Origin: Gracilaria caudata
Taxonomy: Eukaryota > Rhodophyta > Florideophyceae > Gracilariales > Gracilariaceae
NCBI GenBank assembly: GCA_030374735.1
Contig: JASCIV010000111.1
Location: 1 to 45,310 of the forward strand
Length of the DNA stretch: 45,310 nucleotides
Direction of reading: 5' to 3'
The first letter of the stretch is position 1. Each line of letters opens with the position of its first letter. Of this stretch, positions 9,809 to 20,087 are shown piece after piece. Made by a program: the position numbers and the translations under genes. The notes below the pieces were generated by a model. That model saw only the letters and a list, made by a program, of their open reading frames with translations, ran no database searches and had not been told where the DNA came from.

Positions 9809-10355
9809 AGTGTTAGCAAAGAACTTCAGACCTCCTTGCTTTTCTTTCTCCAGAAACGCAGCAGCTGCAATCTGCTTCAATTCAGGCGGCTGCAAGTTTG
9901 GCACGAGCTTAACAATCAACTCCTTGCATTGGTGCCAGTCCTGGATAATGCTTAAGGCATTGCGTTCATCCAGAGCGGCTTTCACCCCCAGCACGCACTG
10001 TTCCGCAGCACCTGAAGGCTCTTCTGGAAGCGCATTGTACTTGATTCCAGATATGGCTTCTCCGACACTGTCGCTAATAAATCTCAAGTCTTTTTCAGTA
10101 TAAAACGTTCCTCCAATGAAAGCCTTCGTCCGTGCAACATGCGGGTCATCAGGAATGCATGCTTTCGCATAAATCGTGCAAGTTATTCTCCAAAATATCC
10201 AGTCGACCGAGAAAGTTCACAATTCCTCACTCTCTTCTGTTTGTTGTTGAGAAGGCAGAATGTTTTCAACTTTGGCTGCAGTGTTGCACTTCGTCACTAA
10301 TCGTCGTTACCATTCGTTTGTGGAGGCCCTTCATTTGCGTGTCTAAAGCTCTTCA
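9809..10355 (-). pseudogene. frameshifted remnant of an unknown helical protein gene
   Basis: The largest open piece reads from about 10125 to 9809: HVARTKAFIGGTFYTEKD, then a helical stretch ending KFFANT. Upstream on the same strand, coherent peptides appear in other frames: GRLDILENNLHDLCESMHS near 10205-10145 and TQMKGLHKRMVTTISDEV near 10340-10285. At least two frame changes separate them, with no GT..AG pair to explain a jump. A second copy of the C-terminal part at 20449-20563 ends FFANTSEK followed by a stop. Here the frame runs past that point into unrelated sequence (to 9539), so the original stop is lost. The family is not recognised. Sequencing error is possible, but several lesions favour real decay. 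Confidence 0.55.
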
Positions 10356-11090
10356 GGAGATGCCATCAGGCTGAGAGAGGGTTTGGATACTTAAAATCTA
10401 AAGCTCAAATACGGTGCCAGAAAATCCGTTCTGGCTTGAAGCTCGACTCTCCCCCAAATTTATTCCGAACGAAGTTCATCAGTGGAACCGTTGACATCAT
10501 TAACGTGTTTTTCAAAGGTGAACCATTATGGACACACCTCTCTTCTTGTGTTCTTTATACTGCTTTAAAATCGATCCAAGTTCTGTTACATCTCGACCGC
10601 CTATCATAATTGTCACCAATGCACATAACCACGAACTTCTGTCTCACACTTGCCTTCCGCTCCTCAAGCACCTCAACATTTCTTTCAGATGTGCCTTCTT
10701 ATCACGACGTTCGTCGCAAATGATTTAGATACTCTCCGCAAGGCGATTCCGTTTCGTGACCGACGACACCTACTTTCGTATGTCTTCCCTACAGGATACG
10801 AAATGTTTTCGACGATTTCGACAGGTGAAACTCTCCCGAGCGCTTGAGACCAATAATTGCAGCAACTCTAGAGAGAGAGAGCTTCGAAGAGAGTCCTCCG
10901 ACAAAATGAAGTCCAGTATCATAACACGAGCTTCTGCAGGGTATATAAACCGCGACTTGCTTCGCAATCCTCACAAGTTCGTCGCATCCATCGGTCGACG
11001 AACAAGCTTCAGCGACAAGAAGCTAAGAAGAAGATTAGACAACTCGGCATTTCTCTTGTATCTCCAGCTCAATCAATTCCATAAGGCAGA
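10356..11090. other. intergenic, 5' region of the RGG-bZIP gene
   Basis: This stretch lies between the pseudogene and the RGG-bZIP start. It holds the TATA box listed separately, a GA-rich run near 10869-10881 and no ORF with a recognisable domain. Confidence 0.5.
10942..10949 (+). promoter_or_regulatory. TATA box of the RGG-bZIP gene
   Basis: TATATAAA stands 142 bases before the start codon at 11091. With a start about 30 bases downstream, the 5' leader would be about 110 nt and has no ATG ahead of 11091 in the region read. Confidence 0.55.
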
Positions 11091-13395
11091 ATGAGTAACT
11101 TCCTTGACACCAACATTGCCGAGGAGTTTGAACGCCTGCGACAGGCAATTGGGCAGCCGGATTATGACTCGTTGCCTACCAGTCCCTACCAACCTACACC
11201 GGAGGTACTGTTGCAGGTGACTCAGCCCGTCAATCTTGGCGCCGAGCATCTGGGCGAGGCAGTCGACAACGCCATCGCAGGAAGAAGCAGCTCTCGGAAA
11301 GAAGGTAAGGGAGATGCAGAAGCATCGGAAAGCCGCGGGGATGACGCCGAGGCGGGAGCAGGCGAGGATGTGGAAGACTCGCCTCAATCTTCCTCTCCCA
11401 CCAACGAAGACGCTGACGAGGCCCACGATCAATATTCATACGTCGAAGATGAATTTGATCGCCTTTGTCGCGGGGAAGAGACGAGTGAGGACGAAGGAGT
11501 GGAAGAGAGCACGCAACGTGAAACCGCGGCTCATGGAAGGGAGGATGATGATGAGAACAGCTTGGCCCTTCCCTCCCGGTATCCCCCTGAAAGTCAACCA
11601 GGCTCGCCTCGCTTCGTCAGGAGGTTTGAGCCCGAAGAATGGGAGGTGGCGATGCTGTTTGACCTGGATGGCAACTTGACCCCAGCCGCCAGGAACATGC
11701 TGGAACGTCGTCGGGCAACCGTGTTGGAGCCTGGTGCTGCCCAGGAGGTCAACGGATCTGGAGCTCCGCCAGAGTCCTCGGGTCTTATGGACGTGAAGTT
11801 GGCGGCGGGCACTGCGAACTATCCCCCACACTCATCGCAGTGCCCCGGAAAATCATTGGAAGCTCCGCCACCGAGCCTTGGCGAGGGAAAGGCAACGTTC
11901 GAGGTTGACGACTTACTCGTCCCAACACCTCGGAAGCCGGTCGGGAATCCCTCTTCATTCCCTACGAGTTTGCCGCTAGCTGCGCCCTCAAACTCGTCGC
12001 AGCAAAGCGTTGGACCGTCCCCGTCACCCGAAGACCCGGAGCCGCCACAAGCAGGCCAGGTACCTCCGCAGGTCCGCTCAACACAGGATGTCGCCTGCAT
12101 CCCCAACGCCATCCCGAAGCCCCACTTGCCTAGGGATCGGGGCGTACCTGCCTTCCACCCCACTCCGCAACGGGCGACTCCTAACATCCAAGGAGTGACG
12201 AAGCCTACCGGTGGGAAGGCCCTCGGAGTGCAAAGGCAGCCGATGAAAGGCAACGCTTCGAAGGACAGGGTACGGAAGATGTGCGAAACCGTCGCGCAAG
12301 CGATTTCGGAAGCCGCCGGAGGAAAGCCGGTGTTCATGCAGAATGGTCACCGCGTCCCAGTCATCAAGAAGCCGCGACCTACGGCTTCGGACATCCTCCC
12401 CCCTCGACCTCCGCTCTACCCCACATCGCTCCCCTCCAACGAACAACTGCCCCCAGTAACCCGACCTCCATCTCAGGGTCTGGGGGGGCTTCAGGAAGAA
12501 CTGCTCGTGAGGAGGAGGCAGCCGGGGTCCTCTGTACGCAACCCAGAGCTCGGAAGGCTTCTGGACATGTTCAGAAACCTGCCGCCCCGACCACCGAACG
12601 GGGACGAGAAGATTCGGGGGGCCGCATCTGCCCTGGACGGAAACAGAGTGTCCGCACCCGCGAACTCTGGTATCCTCGCAAGCGGAAACGCAAACACGAC
12701 AATCCGTGGGAGCGGACGTCCAGGGCGAGAGCAGCCGTCCCAAGGATCGGGTGTAGTGGCCGTGGCTGCTAGCCCAGTGGCGCCAACACCCACGGGGCGT
12801 AAGTCTGTCAAGAGGAAGGTACGTGTCGCTAGCCTTGGACGTCGTTTTGCAATGCCCTCGCTGCGATGTGATTAGAAGTCTGACTTTTTGTTCCCATTCA
12901 TTCCTTTCTTGCTTTGTATTGATGATCTTTCTTGGAATTCAGCTTGAGATGACAGCGGAGGAGAGGCAGGAGCAGAAGCGAATCCGCGCTATTCGCAACC
13001 GGCAGTCGGCGGAGAAAAGTCGTCGTCGTCGCAAGCAATACGCGGTGTCGCTGGAGTCGAACGTGCAGACCCTGCGCGAACAAAGCCAGGAATGGCGGCG
13101 CAGATACATCACAGGTCTCACGCGGCTGTCGGCGATGCAGCGGGATATAAGGGAGTTGTACGGCGACAACCATCAAATCCGCACGCCGGATATGCATGAG
13201 GTGGTGGATGCCGTTACGGACATGGTTGGAAGATGCCCTCTCACCTTCAAGAGGGAGGAGCCGCCAATAGAGCTGCGCAATATCGGCGCAGACGGGCGGC
13301 GAGGGGGTCGCGGACGAGGTGGGCGAGGCGACCGTCCACGAGGAGCCAGTCGAGGCAATCGCGGCAATAGAGGCGGTCGCGGCCGGGGGCAGTGA
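11091..13395 (+). CDS. bZIP transcription factor with RGG tail (two exons)
   Basis: Exons 11091-12818 and 12943-13395; the intron 12819-12942 (GTACGT...TTCAG, 124 bp) is phase 0. The protein has 726 residues. Exon 1 (576 residues) is acidic near the N-terminus, then Pro/Ser-rich and apparently disordered, as in activation domains. Exon 2 begins LEMTAEERQEQK and carries the basic region IRNRQSAEKSRRRRK with N595-x7-R603, the canonical bZIP DNA contact, followed by a short zipper. The last ~35 residues are RGG/RGR repeats ending GGRGRGQ, typical of RNA- or G-quadruplex-binding tails. The splice joins KSVKRK to LEMTAEE just before the basic region. Without splicing, exon 1 stops at 12875 after junk residues, so the intron is well supported. 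A decayed copy of the 3' end lies at 20088. Confidence 0.85.
12819..12942 (+). other. intron of the RGG-bZIP gene
   Basis: Donor GTACGT at 12819, acceptor TTCAG ending at 12942 after a T-rich tract. It falls between codons, and removing it joins two frames that together form a complete bZIP. It is the only intron I can support in the window. Confidence 0.85.
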
Positions 13396-13840
13396 CAGGT
13401 CTTTCTGTTCTGGAGAGCTGCGGATTTGTAGAGGAGGAAAGAGGTTTTGAAGGCGTGCCCCAACCATAATCTGCCTGGTGGGTGACAGCGCTAGTAGACG
13501 GAGGAGTGGTCTTATTTTGTTTAAAAAAGCTAACCGTTTGATTATGAGACTCAGTTGATCGAAGACTGAAGGCTTCGAACTTCATACCTTCGTAGGTGCG
13601 CTCTTTTTGTTCCTTTCGAGATCATCGGCTTGGAAATGCTTTCGCAACCCTTGGGGGAGCTGTTTGCTTGATCGATGAACTACATATTACGAACATAACA
13701 CCCTTGACGTCTCCCACTGGAGCATCAGATCGTTAAGGCGCGATAATGTTATCAGCGACCCGTAACTGGTACCACAAACGCAAACGCTCTAGCGATGTAT
13801 GTTTTTCCGAGCTATTGTGGAACGATACGATGGTGAAACG

Positions 13841-13880
13841 CTACGAAGGGTAGATAGATATCTGCGAGATACCTTCGTAG
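13841..13880. repeat. inverted repeat of a TACGAAGG(G)TA motif
   Basis: CTACGAAGGGTA at 13841-13852 faces TACCTTCGTAG at 13870-13880, so the two arms can pair around a 17-nt loop. The same 11-mer TACGAAGGGTA recurs at 25577-25587 and 35623-35633, and the 10-mer TACCTTCGTA at 13585-13594. Confidence 0.5.
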
Positions 13881-15375
13881 ATGAGAGCATTTCTAACGAG
13901 CAGGAGAGAATTGGCTTCATGAGGCTGCCGAACGCATCTCCTCCAGGCATTTGTTTCGGACACAGCACATGCTCTGAAATCCGAATAAATCCGAATTGAA
14001 TACAGCCGGCTTCAAGCCCTAAACATAGGCTGTAAGCTTGTTGTGCTAAATCATACCACCAACGCTTTACAGTCAAGAACTGGGGCCAAATCACACAACA
14101 TAAAACTCTTGATACCTGTTCCAACATGGCTCCCTTTGTATTGTTTTTCACTGCACAACCGGCCATAGACCACAATTCGGAACACCTTCAACTAAAAGAG
14201 TTCTACTTCCAAAACTCCTAACAAGCCTGTAAAACAAGACTACAGCAAGAAAGAAAGCCAAATCGTATTAAAATCGCAACATTTGTTTGACGCTTAATCT
14301 CGCAAATATCGCCACAATACGATTTTTTTGAAAGATAAGACATTCTTGTCTGCAGATAAAACCACGGTTTTGAACGCAAACAGTTCACTTGTGAATCCAA
14401 AATCGTCTCATAAACAAAAACACTTGAAATACTTTTAAACGTCTTCTCCAACAAATAATCAAATATCAAAAGTCCAAAACTAGCACTACAAAAATATAAA
14501 ACCCTGCAATCGGTATCAAAAGATAAAACTTTCTTTATAAACGAAGTTCCATTTCCAAAAACTTAGAACACACAATTTATTGCAAACCATTAGCCAATTT
14601 ATTCGTTACTGCCGGACATTTTTGAGGGTTTTTGCCACTTGGGCTCCATGGATAATCGAGATATGAAGAAATGTTCTACTTTGCTTCAAAAGAGATCTGC
14701 AATCCTTTAATATCATCTCCATGTTCAAAAAAGGCATTCGAATCGATAATAGAGAACGACGCAGAATACAAGTTCTTTTTTTCTTATCACATTGGAATTA
14801 CTGAGCAAAGAAGCATTCATATTTTGATATTGCGGTGGCTCCTAAATTACAGATGCTGAAAAATATGTTATGTAGTGAAAAACTACCCGGCTTTAGAACA
14901 AAAGCTTCTGCGTTTTTCAGTATATTAGCGATCTTCATATTACCCAATGCTCCTAGACCTCCATCGGATCTGGATATATTTTATTCAAGCATTGAAGATC
15001 ATTAGAGGGTAGTACGAAGGCGTTTTAGTCGATGACATCGAATCGATGATCATCGAATATTATTTAAGACATTTATTTCTGTTTCTGAATATGGACTGTT
15101 TTTGGATCTTATTATGCGCAAAGGACATCACGGTGTTGAAACAGTTTGTTCTATTTATCCGGGGAGAGATTGAAAGCTTAGATTTTGATCTTTCGAAGAT
15201 CAAGAGAAGAAGAGGAAGTTAAATATTTTTGATAGTGTGATAGTTGTAAACTATTTTGAAAGCTTAGCAAAACCTTGGAAAGCAATCCGTTTGAAATATT
15301 GTTGGAGAGAACGCTCTTATCATGATATTCTTGCACTGCGGCGAGAATGCCCATGTCGTAGTGTAAAATTCGGGG

Positions 15376-15434
15376 GGGAAGTGGCCGTGCCAGAAGCCCC
15401 TGACACAGGTTCGAGTCATTGCACGGCCACTCCC
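15376..15434. repeat. strong hairpin with a tRNA B-box-like loop
   Basis: GTGGCCGTGC at 15381-15390 pairs perfectly with GCACGGCCAC at 15421-15430. The stem extends by four more pairs around one bulged A (GGGA with TCCC), giving about 14 pairs. The 30-nt loop contains GGTTCGAGTCA, close to the tRNA B-box GGTTCGANTCC, and a small inner hairpin CCTG-ACA-CAGG. No cloverleaf can be drawn, so it is not a normal tRNA. A smaller hairpin, CACCCTT/AAGGGTG, follows at 15453-15477. Confidence 0.45.
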
Positions 15435-15898
15435 AGAATATTATACGTAGGGCACCCTTTGGGCAATACTAAGGGTGGTCATTGCAATCTTACCAGCAAA
15501 AGATTGTTCTTTTATTAGTTACGAAACTGCTTCTATGCGCGATGCTTGCGCAACCCAAATACCGAGCGAAACAACAGGGACGCATTGATTCTGATTTCAG
15601 AGGCATTGTGCTCGACGGAGACTCTAATAGAACCCAGCGATGAATGATGAAGTGCCGTACATGCAAATCTTTGTCAAATAAGTTGATCGTGGTGTATCTG
15701 CGAATATTTTTCGTGCAAACGAGTTCTGGTGTTGTTTTGATTTAGAAAAAAAGAAAACGTTCTTTTCATAACATATTGTGCTTTGTTTATGTTTTCAAGT
15801 TCAAAACTAAGTTGAAAAGTCTTGTCTAGATAGGAACGTAGTTTATTTTTGCTGAGAAGATCTATCTTGAACTACAAAAACTGGCTTGAGTCGTGAGC

Positions 15899-17242
15899 TC
15901 AAATATCTGGTTCAGTTTGTAGAGTGCTCAAAGAGTCTATGTCACTCATGAACGAAGAAATTTTGGCTTTCGCATTTTCTCCGTCGCTTCTGTAGTACAC
16001 TCTCTGTTCATATTGAAGCATAGAATCGCAACATTTCAAAGCCAACTGATCTTTAAGGATCACTTCAAGTGCCTTAGGCCCTTCGTTAATTAGTAAAAGC
16101 CGGACTATTATCCTGCCAGTGATCACAACAGTGGTAGTTATTAGCATCGCGAGCAATGACGCATTACTGCCCCGTCTCCGAAAAAATACAAGATCATCTC
16201 CAGAGATGAAATTCTCCGCATTGATTGATTCGGCAATGTCAAAATGATCTGTAGGCACAAAGGAAACATTGCTTAGCATTCGGTCTGCAACGTTGACAAG
16301 GTGATCTTCATTATACTCAGCGCATTCAACAAGCACACTTAGCATAGGCTGCTCTGATGAACTCTCAGTCTGAGGAGGGAAAACCCAGGAGACGTCAATC
16401 CCCTTCGTTTGCACCGCTGAGGGGCAAGATATCACCATTTCTTGCACTCCTCTTTCAAATATCCGAGATTGTTGTTCAAAAGTGAGCACATTACGTAGAG
16501 AATAGGGTCTTATGCCATCATTGATATCAAGAGAGAGGAAAGTAAGCCATCGTTTGCCAGGGATTACAATAGTCACACCGATGTTGGTCGAAGTTGACAG
16601 CAACAAAACAACAAAGTGCCCCGCCTCCAAATTGTTCCCGGTCTCGAAGGGGAGTGGTTCAGATATTCCGTAACATCGAAAGAAGTCAGTTGTTTCTGTT
16701 TCTCCATGTCCGAGACGTGTTCGAAGTTTCTGGCATCTGGATGGATCATTTTCTCCAATTCTGGATGTGTCCTCAATCAATCCCATGGCCAAGCCACCAA
16801 AGTTCACGTCCTTGAAGGTCACATGAGTTTCTCCTTCGACACCCAGAAATAGACCAAGTACTTGAATACCAGGCACTGCGAATACGAGCACTACAAACTT
16901 TGTAAGCATTCGCACAGTACGACGGGACTTTCTAGACTTCATAGCACTGCTCAAAGATGCCTCTTCAGCATCTTGCGCAAGTTGGAGAAGTGATCGAAGA
17001 AAGGAAATGACCGATGAAAACGTGAGGCCAGACAAAATCACATATATGTAGAGATCTGACACGGGTATCTCTCCACTACGTCTTTGACCAAGGAAAAGTT
17101 CAAGAAACAGTTTGATGAGCTGGTATACGAACACGGTAACAAGTACGGAAAAAACGATTTCATAGAGTATGTCACTTTGCGGTCGCCAATTCCGAAACAC
17201 AGAGTCGGCACCCCCATAAGTCAAATGGTTGTCACGAATCAT
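15899..17242 (-). CDS. multi-pass membrane protein, paralogue of the gene at 18675
   Basis: The protein has 447 residues from ATG 17242 (MIRDNHLTYGG). Hydrophobic segments at about 26-52, 64-85 and 112-135 form an N-terminal membrane block. A ~225-residue polar domain follows, with four Cys (in SRCQK, FRCYG, ISCPS, VECAE) that could form disulfides on the lumenal or outer side. A final helix near 365-390 (SLLAMLITTTVVITG) precedes a ~55-residue tail. The plus-strand neighbour shares the start (MIR-N-L-Y), segment order, cysteine pattern and a TFKDVNFGG/TFEEAGFRG block, so the two are an old head-to-head duplicate pair. I do not recognise the family; a surface receptor or sensor is possible but unproven. 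Confidence 0.78.
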   Translation of the reverse strand: MIRDNHLTYGGADSVFRNWRPQSDILYEIVFSVLVTVFVYQLIKLFLELFLGQRRSGEIPVSDLYIYVILSGLTFSSVISFLRSLLQLAQDAEEASLSSAMKSRKSRRTVRMLTKFVVLVFAVPGIQVLGLFLGVEGETHVTFKDVNFGGLAMGLIEDTSRIGENDPSRCQKLRTRLGHGETETTDFFRCYGISEPLPFETGNNLEAGHFVVLLLSTSTNIGVTIVIPGKRWLTFLSLDINDGIRPYSLRNVLTFEQQSRIFERGVQEMVISCPSAVQTKGIDVSWVFPPQTESSSEQPMLSVLVECAEYNEDHLVNVADRMLSNVSFVPTDHFDIAESINAENFISGDDLVFFRRRGSNASLLAMLITTTVVITGRIIVRLLLINEGPKALEVILKDQLALKCCDSMLQYEQRVYYRSDGENAKAKISSFMSDIDSLSTLQTEPDI

Positions 17243-17317
17243 GTTTCACAGTGTACATGGACGATGTTTATCGCAGAGTGGTTGGGCCTGATAGACGAAT
17301 GTGAGTATTGCTGATCT

Positions 17318-17323
17318 CTTATA
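17318..17323 (-). promoter_or_regulatory. TATA-like box of the minus-strand membrane protein
   Basis: On the minus strand the sequence reads AATATAAGAG, about 75 bases before the start codon at 17242. It directly abuts the hairpin at 17324-17358. Confidence 0.35.
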
Positions 17324-17358
17324 TTCTTCTCACTCCATACTGTATGATGTGAGAAGAA
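17324..17358. repeat. 10-bp perfect inverted repeat in a promoter
   Basis: TTCTTCTCAC at 17324-17333 is the exact reverse complement of GTGAGAAGAA at 17349-17358, with a 15-nt spacer. Its place beside the TATA-like box suggests a dimeric regulator site or a hairpin; this is inference. Confidence 0.4.
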
Positions 17359-18568
17359 CACTAGTTAGATGTGACGGCATCAAATTCTATTTGCAATGCC
17401 ATCCTTGTTGCGGGCGCATTGATACCTATCTTCTTTTTCTGCTGCATATTCGGTGGCCGTGCTTTATTCTGGCGCTGAATATACCGCACCACAAGAAAAT
17501 GTAGTTGTCGTCGTCCTCAGCGGATAACGAAAGCAATGAATGAGGCCGGAAGGGGCCTGGCGTCACCACTCGTTAGAAATCTAACGATGCGAATTGCACG
17601 GGGGAAAGAGATGTTCATATTGATAAGTGAATGTGATTTTCATCCGTAGGATATGCAGACCAACAATCACGTTTAGGCCATGATATCATACCCCCTTTTT
17701 CTCATATTTGATGTCTTTTTTCATCTAGATGGAATCGCTCCCTTAGCGATCCATGCAGGACCCAAGTCTTTGATAAGAGACAGTGCGTAAAGGATTAGCC
17801 CTCTTATCCCTCGTATCCGATCCATTCCGTACTGTACCGGCGGTAGCAAGCGCGTTGCTGCTCGAAAGTGAGTGATAAAAGCAACACAAAGAAATCTGTT
17901 TCTTCCTTCGATAAATAGTAAGAAAATGGACCAATGCTATTTTGGGCGCATGGTAACCTTTGCTGCGTACATTTGGCGGCCAGGAATTCTCTCTCTCTCT
18001 CTCATCTGCGAGTACGTACGCTAATTCACTCGTACGTAGGGGTTTGCTAAAGACGGGAATTATAGGGGCCACAGGTGAACGTGAGGGTTAGCCATCCTTT
18101 CGAAGGTAGATAACAAGCAAACGATTTCATGTTTCCCCGATTTGGTGAATTCTTGTTAAGATACAACTAAGAACATGCCTCGAATCTGGAAAGTGATTCC
18201 CTCGTGAGTGTTGACTGAGATCAAATGCTTTAGATACAACCAAGTCATGCGAGAGATTTTACCAATGATTACAATGCACCATATCTTATCTGGCAGCAAT
18301 GATACAGTTTTGAGAAGTGAAGTAAGGAGTTGTCAACATATTTCTACTCAATAAATATCTACTGCTCGATTTGCAGGACAACCGTACCTCTACACCTTTG
18401 CGGTATCACGAGCTCTATCTACTTATCTAACTTCGATGAAGACCTACGCCAACTCCTACGCTTGTTGTGTAGAGAAGGGGGAGGAGGGAGACGCAGTGAG
18501 TAGCAACACCACATGTTGCCACTCGTCATACACCACTCTCTCAAACATCCTCTGTGCACTTCAGGTGC

Positions 18569-18575
18569 TATAAAA
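18569..18575 (+). promoter_or_regulatory. TATA box of the plus-strand membrane protein
   Basis: TATAAAA inside GCTATAAAACG stands 106 bases before the start codon at 18675, a normal spacing for this window. Confidence 0.55.
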
Positions 18576-18674
18576 CGTTAAAAGTTGAGTTAGCTGAGAA
18601 ATGAGTGCCCCCTTTGATGAAACAGATCAACCCAAAACAAGAACGGACGGCAAACTTCTTTCTGCTTGATCCTC

Positions 18675-20066
18675 ATGATACGTGGGAATAAGCTATCTTA
18701 CGCCTCGGTTGACCGACCATGGCACTCCTTTGAGATTCCACATACCTTCCTCAGTTCACTTGTCACATCTGTTCTCGTTACGCTGATTTCATATCAAGTT
18801 GCGTCCATTCTGTTCAGTACCACCCTCGGATTAAAGAAACGGAACGAGACCAAGCTGAAAAACTTTGGAATTGCTCTTCTCACTAGATATCTCTCCTCCC
18901 CACTCGCTGTCATGAACAGTATTCTACGGTTGGACTGGCTGACTCGTCTCTACAACTATGGTGACATTCCCTCTGATACTCGAATATCGCGTGATCCTGC
19001 ACGAGTGAAGTTTAGAACAACTGCAGTTCTGTTGCTCCTTGTGGTTGCCACGCCAGTCTTTGATACATTGCTTGTGGGGTTAAGCTTGTCCAGAACAAGT
19101 GAAATAACGTTTGAGGAGGCTGGCTTCCGCGGTATTCAGTTAGGTGTACATGAAGGATTGAACGTTGTGGAGACGATTCCCTACGTTTCATTATGCCGTT
19201 CGGCAAAGTTTGAAGAAAGACCTGGGGACTTGGTAAGAGCTGTGTTTCAGCTGTGTGACACCCCGAACTTAGTCGAGGAAGAGGCGTCAAATATTTCTGG
19301 CGTTGAGATATTGCTCGAACGGCAGTCGCATGTCTACGTAAGGGTAACATTTCAGGGCTCCGTCATTTTTGGTGCCACATGGACACAGCTTAGTGGGGTT
19401 GGTGTAGAGAAAAATTTGAAGGCGTCTATTACAAACAACTCTGTGGCGCCTTTGGTAGATATGGCTCTTGAAGGCTTTGCAACGTACTGCGGAGAGCGAA
19501 CCACAATCGAACGCTTGGGGGCTCCACAAAATGATGAATTCGGTACGAACAATGTGCTAATTGCCTCTGTTCGCATCGCTTGCAGTAACGCGAAAATATC
19601 GAAGCAGGAAAGACTCGTATATGCTGCTGAAATTATTGACATGTTGAAAACGAAGCTCACTTTTATTGAATCAGAAGAGACTCTTGTTCGAGACATAACG
19701 GATCCGGGGAGTGAGTTTGTACAAGAAACCAATGGGGTGCTGCTGCAAAGGACAGAGCGAAACTCTTCAATGTTCACGTTGATAGCAGTTTGTGTGGCTC
19801 TCGTGTTCGTTCGAGCGACGTTAGGCACTTTGCTTGCCAACGATGTTGAAGATGGACTCGAACAGCTATTTTTGAAACGGTTCGGTATAAAAGTAGGTAG
19901 TACCACAGTCTGGAGTGCCGTGGAGCGAGTACGTTTCCGAAAGAAGTATCAAGACGGCGACTCTTGTCAGCTGGGCATGGAGCGTGAAGGAATGACAGAA
20001 GTTGAGAGCTTTCATGGTGGTGTTGTTGGTGAAGTGCATGAAAATACTACGGGAGAGAGTGCATAG
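18675..20066 (+). CDS. multi-pass membrane protein, paralogue of the gene at 15899
   Basis: The ATG at 18675 (MIRGNKLSY) is chosen because it aligns with the start of the paralogue; three upstream in-frame codons begin with TTG. The protein has 463 residues. Likely membrane segments lie near 24-50, 62-85 (weaker), 114-138 and about 360-385 (MFTLIAVCVALVF). Between the third and fourth is a polar domain of ~220 residues with Cys in SLCRS, QLCDT, TYCGE and IACSN, matching the four-Cys pattern of the paralogue. The cytosolic tail is charged (VERVRFRKKYQDGD) and longer than in the paralogue. No enzyme motif is visible. Function is unknown; the cysteine-rich outer domain fits a receptor-like or adhesion role only loosely. 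Confidence 0.78.
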   Translation: MIRGNKLSYASVDRPWHSFEIPHTFLSSLVTSVLVTLISYQVASILFSTTLGLKKRNETKLKNFGIALLTRYLSSPLAVMNSILRLDWLTRLYNYGDIPSDTRISRDPARVKFRTTAVLLLLVVATPVFDTLLVGLSLSRTSEITFEEAGFRGIQLGVHEGLNVVETIPYVSLCRSAKFEERPGDLVRAVFQLCDTPNLVEEEASNISGVEILLERQSHVYVRVTFQGSVIFGATWTQLSGVGVEKNLKASITNNSVAPLVDMALEGFATYCGERTTIERLGAPQNDEFGTNNVLIASVRIACSNAKISKQERLVYAAEIIDMLKTKLTFIESEETLVRDITDPGSEFVQETNGVLLQRTERNSSMFTLIAVCVALVFVRATLGTLLANDVEDGLEQLFLKRFGIKVGSTTVWSAVERVRFRKKYQDGDSCQLGMEREGMTEVESFHGGVVGEVHENTTGESA

Positions 20067-20087
20067 GGATAAATGATTAAACAACCT

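Larger units (their letters stand above)
13396..15898. other. 2.5-kb intergenic region, AT-rich
   Basis: The first ~290 bases are the RGG-bZIP 3' region, whose decayed duplicate is at 20144-20444. Beyond 14200 the DNA turns AT-rich and no ORF shows a domain; the longest (13789-14175, minus) is not convincing. A TACGAAGGGTA / TACCTTCGTA inverted pair sits at 13842-13879, and two hairpins at 15376-15434 and 15453-15477 are listed separately. Confidence 0.5.
17243..18674. other. 1.4-kb divergent intergenic region
   Basis: It separates the two head-to-head membrane-protein genes and must hold both promoters. It contains a TATA-like box for each gene, a hairpin at 17324-17358 and a CT microsatellite near 17990-18003. 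I see no further gene. Confidence 0.5.

Noticed and set aside
13789..14175. 128-codon minus-strand ORF
   Set aside because: No domain, no promoter, overlaps the inverted repeat at 13841-13880 and has chance-like composition.
15376..15434. tRNA gene
   Set aside because: A B-box-like word and a long stem are present, but no D arm, anticodon arm or 7-bp acceptor geometry can be drawn.
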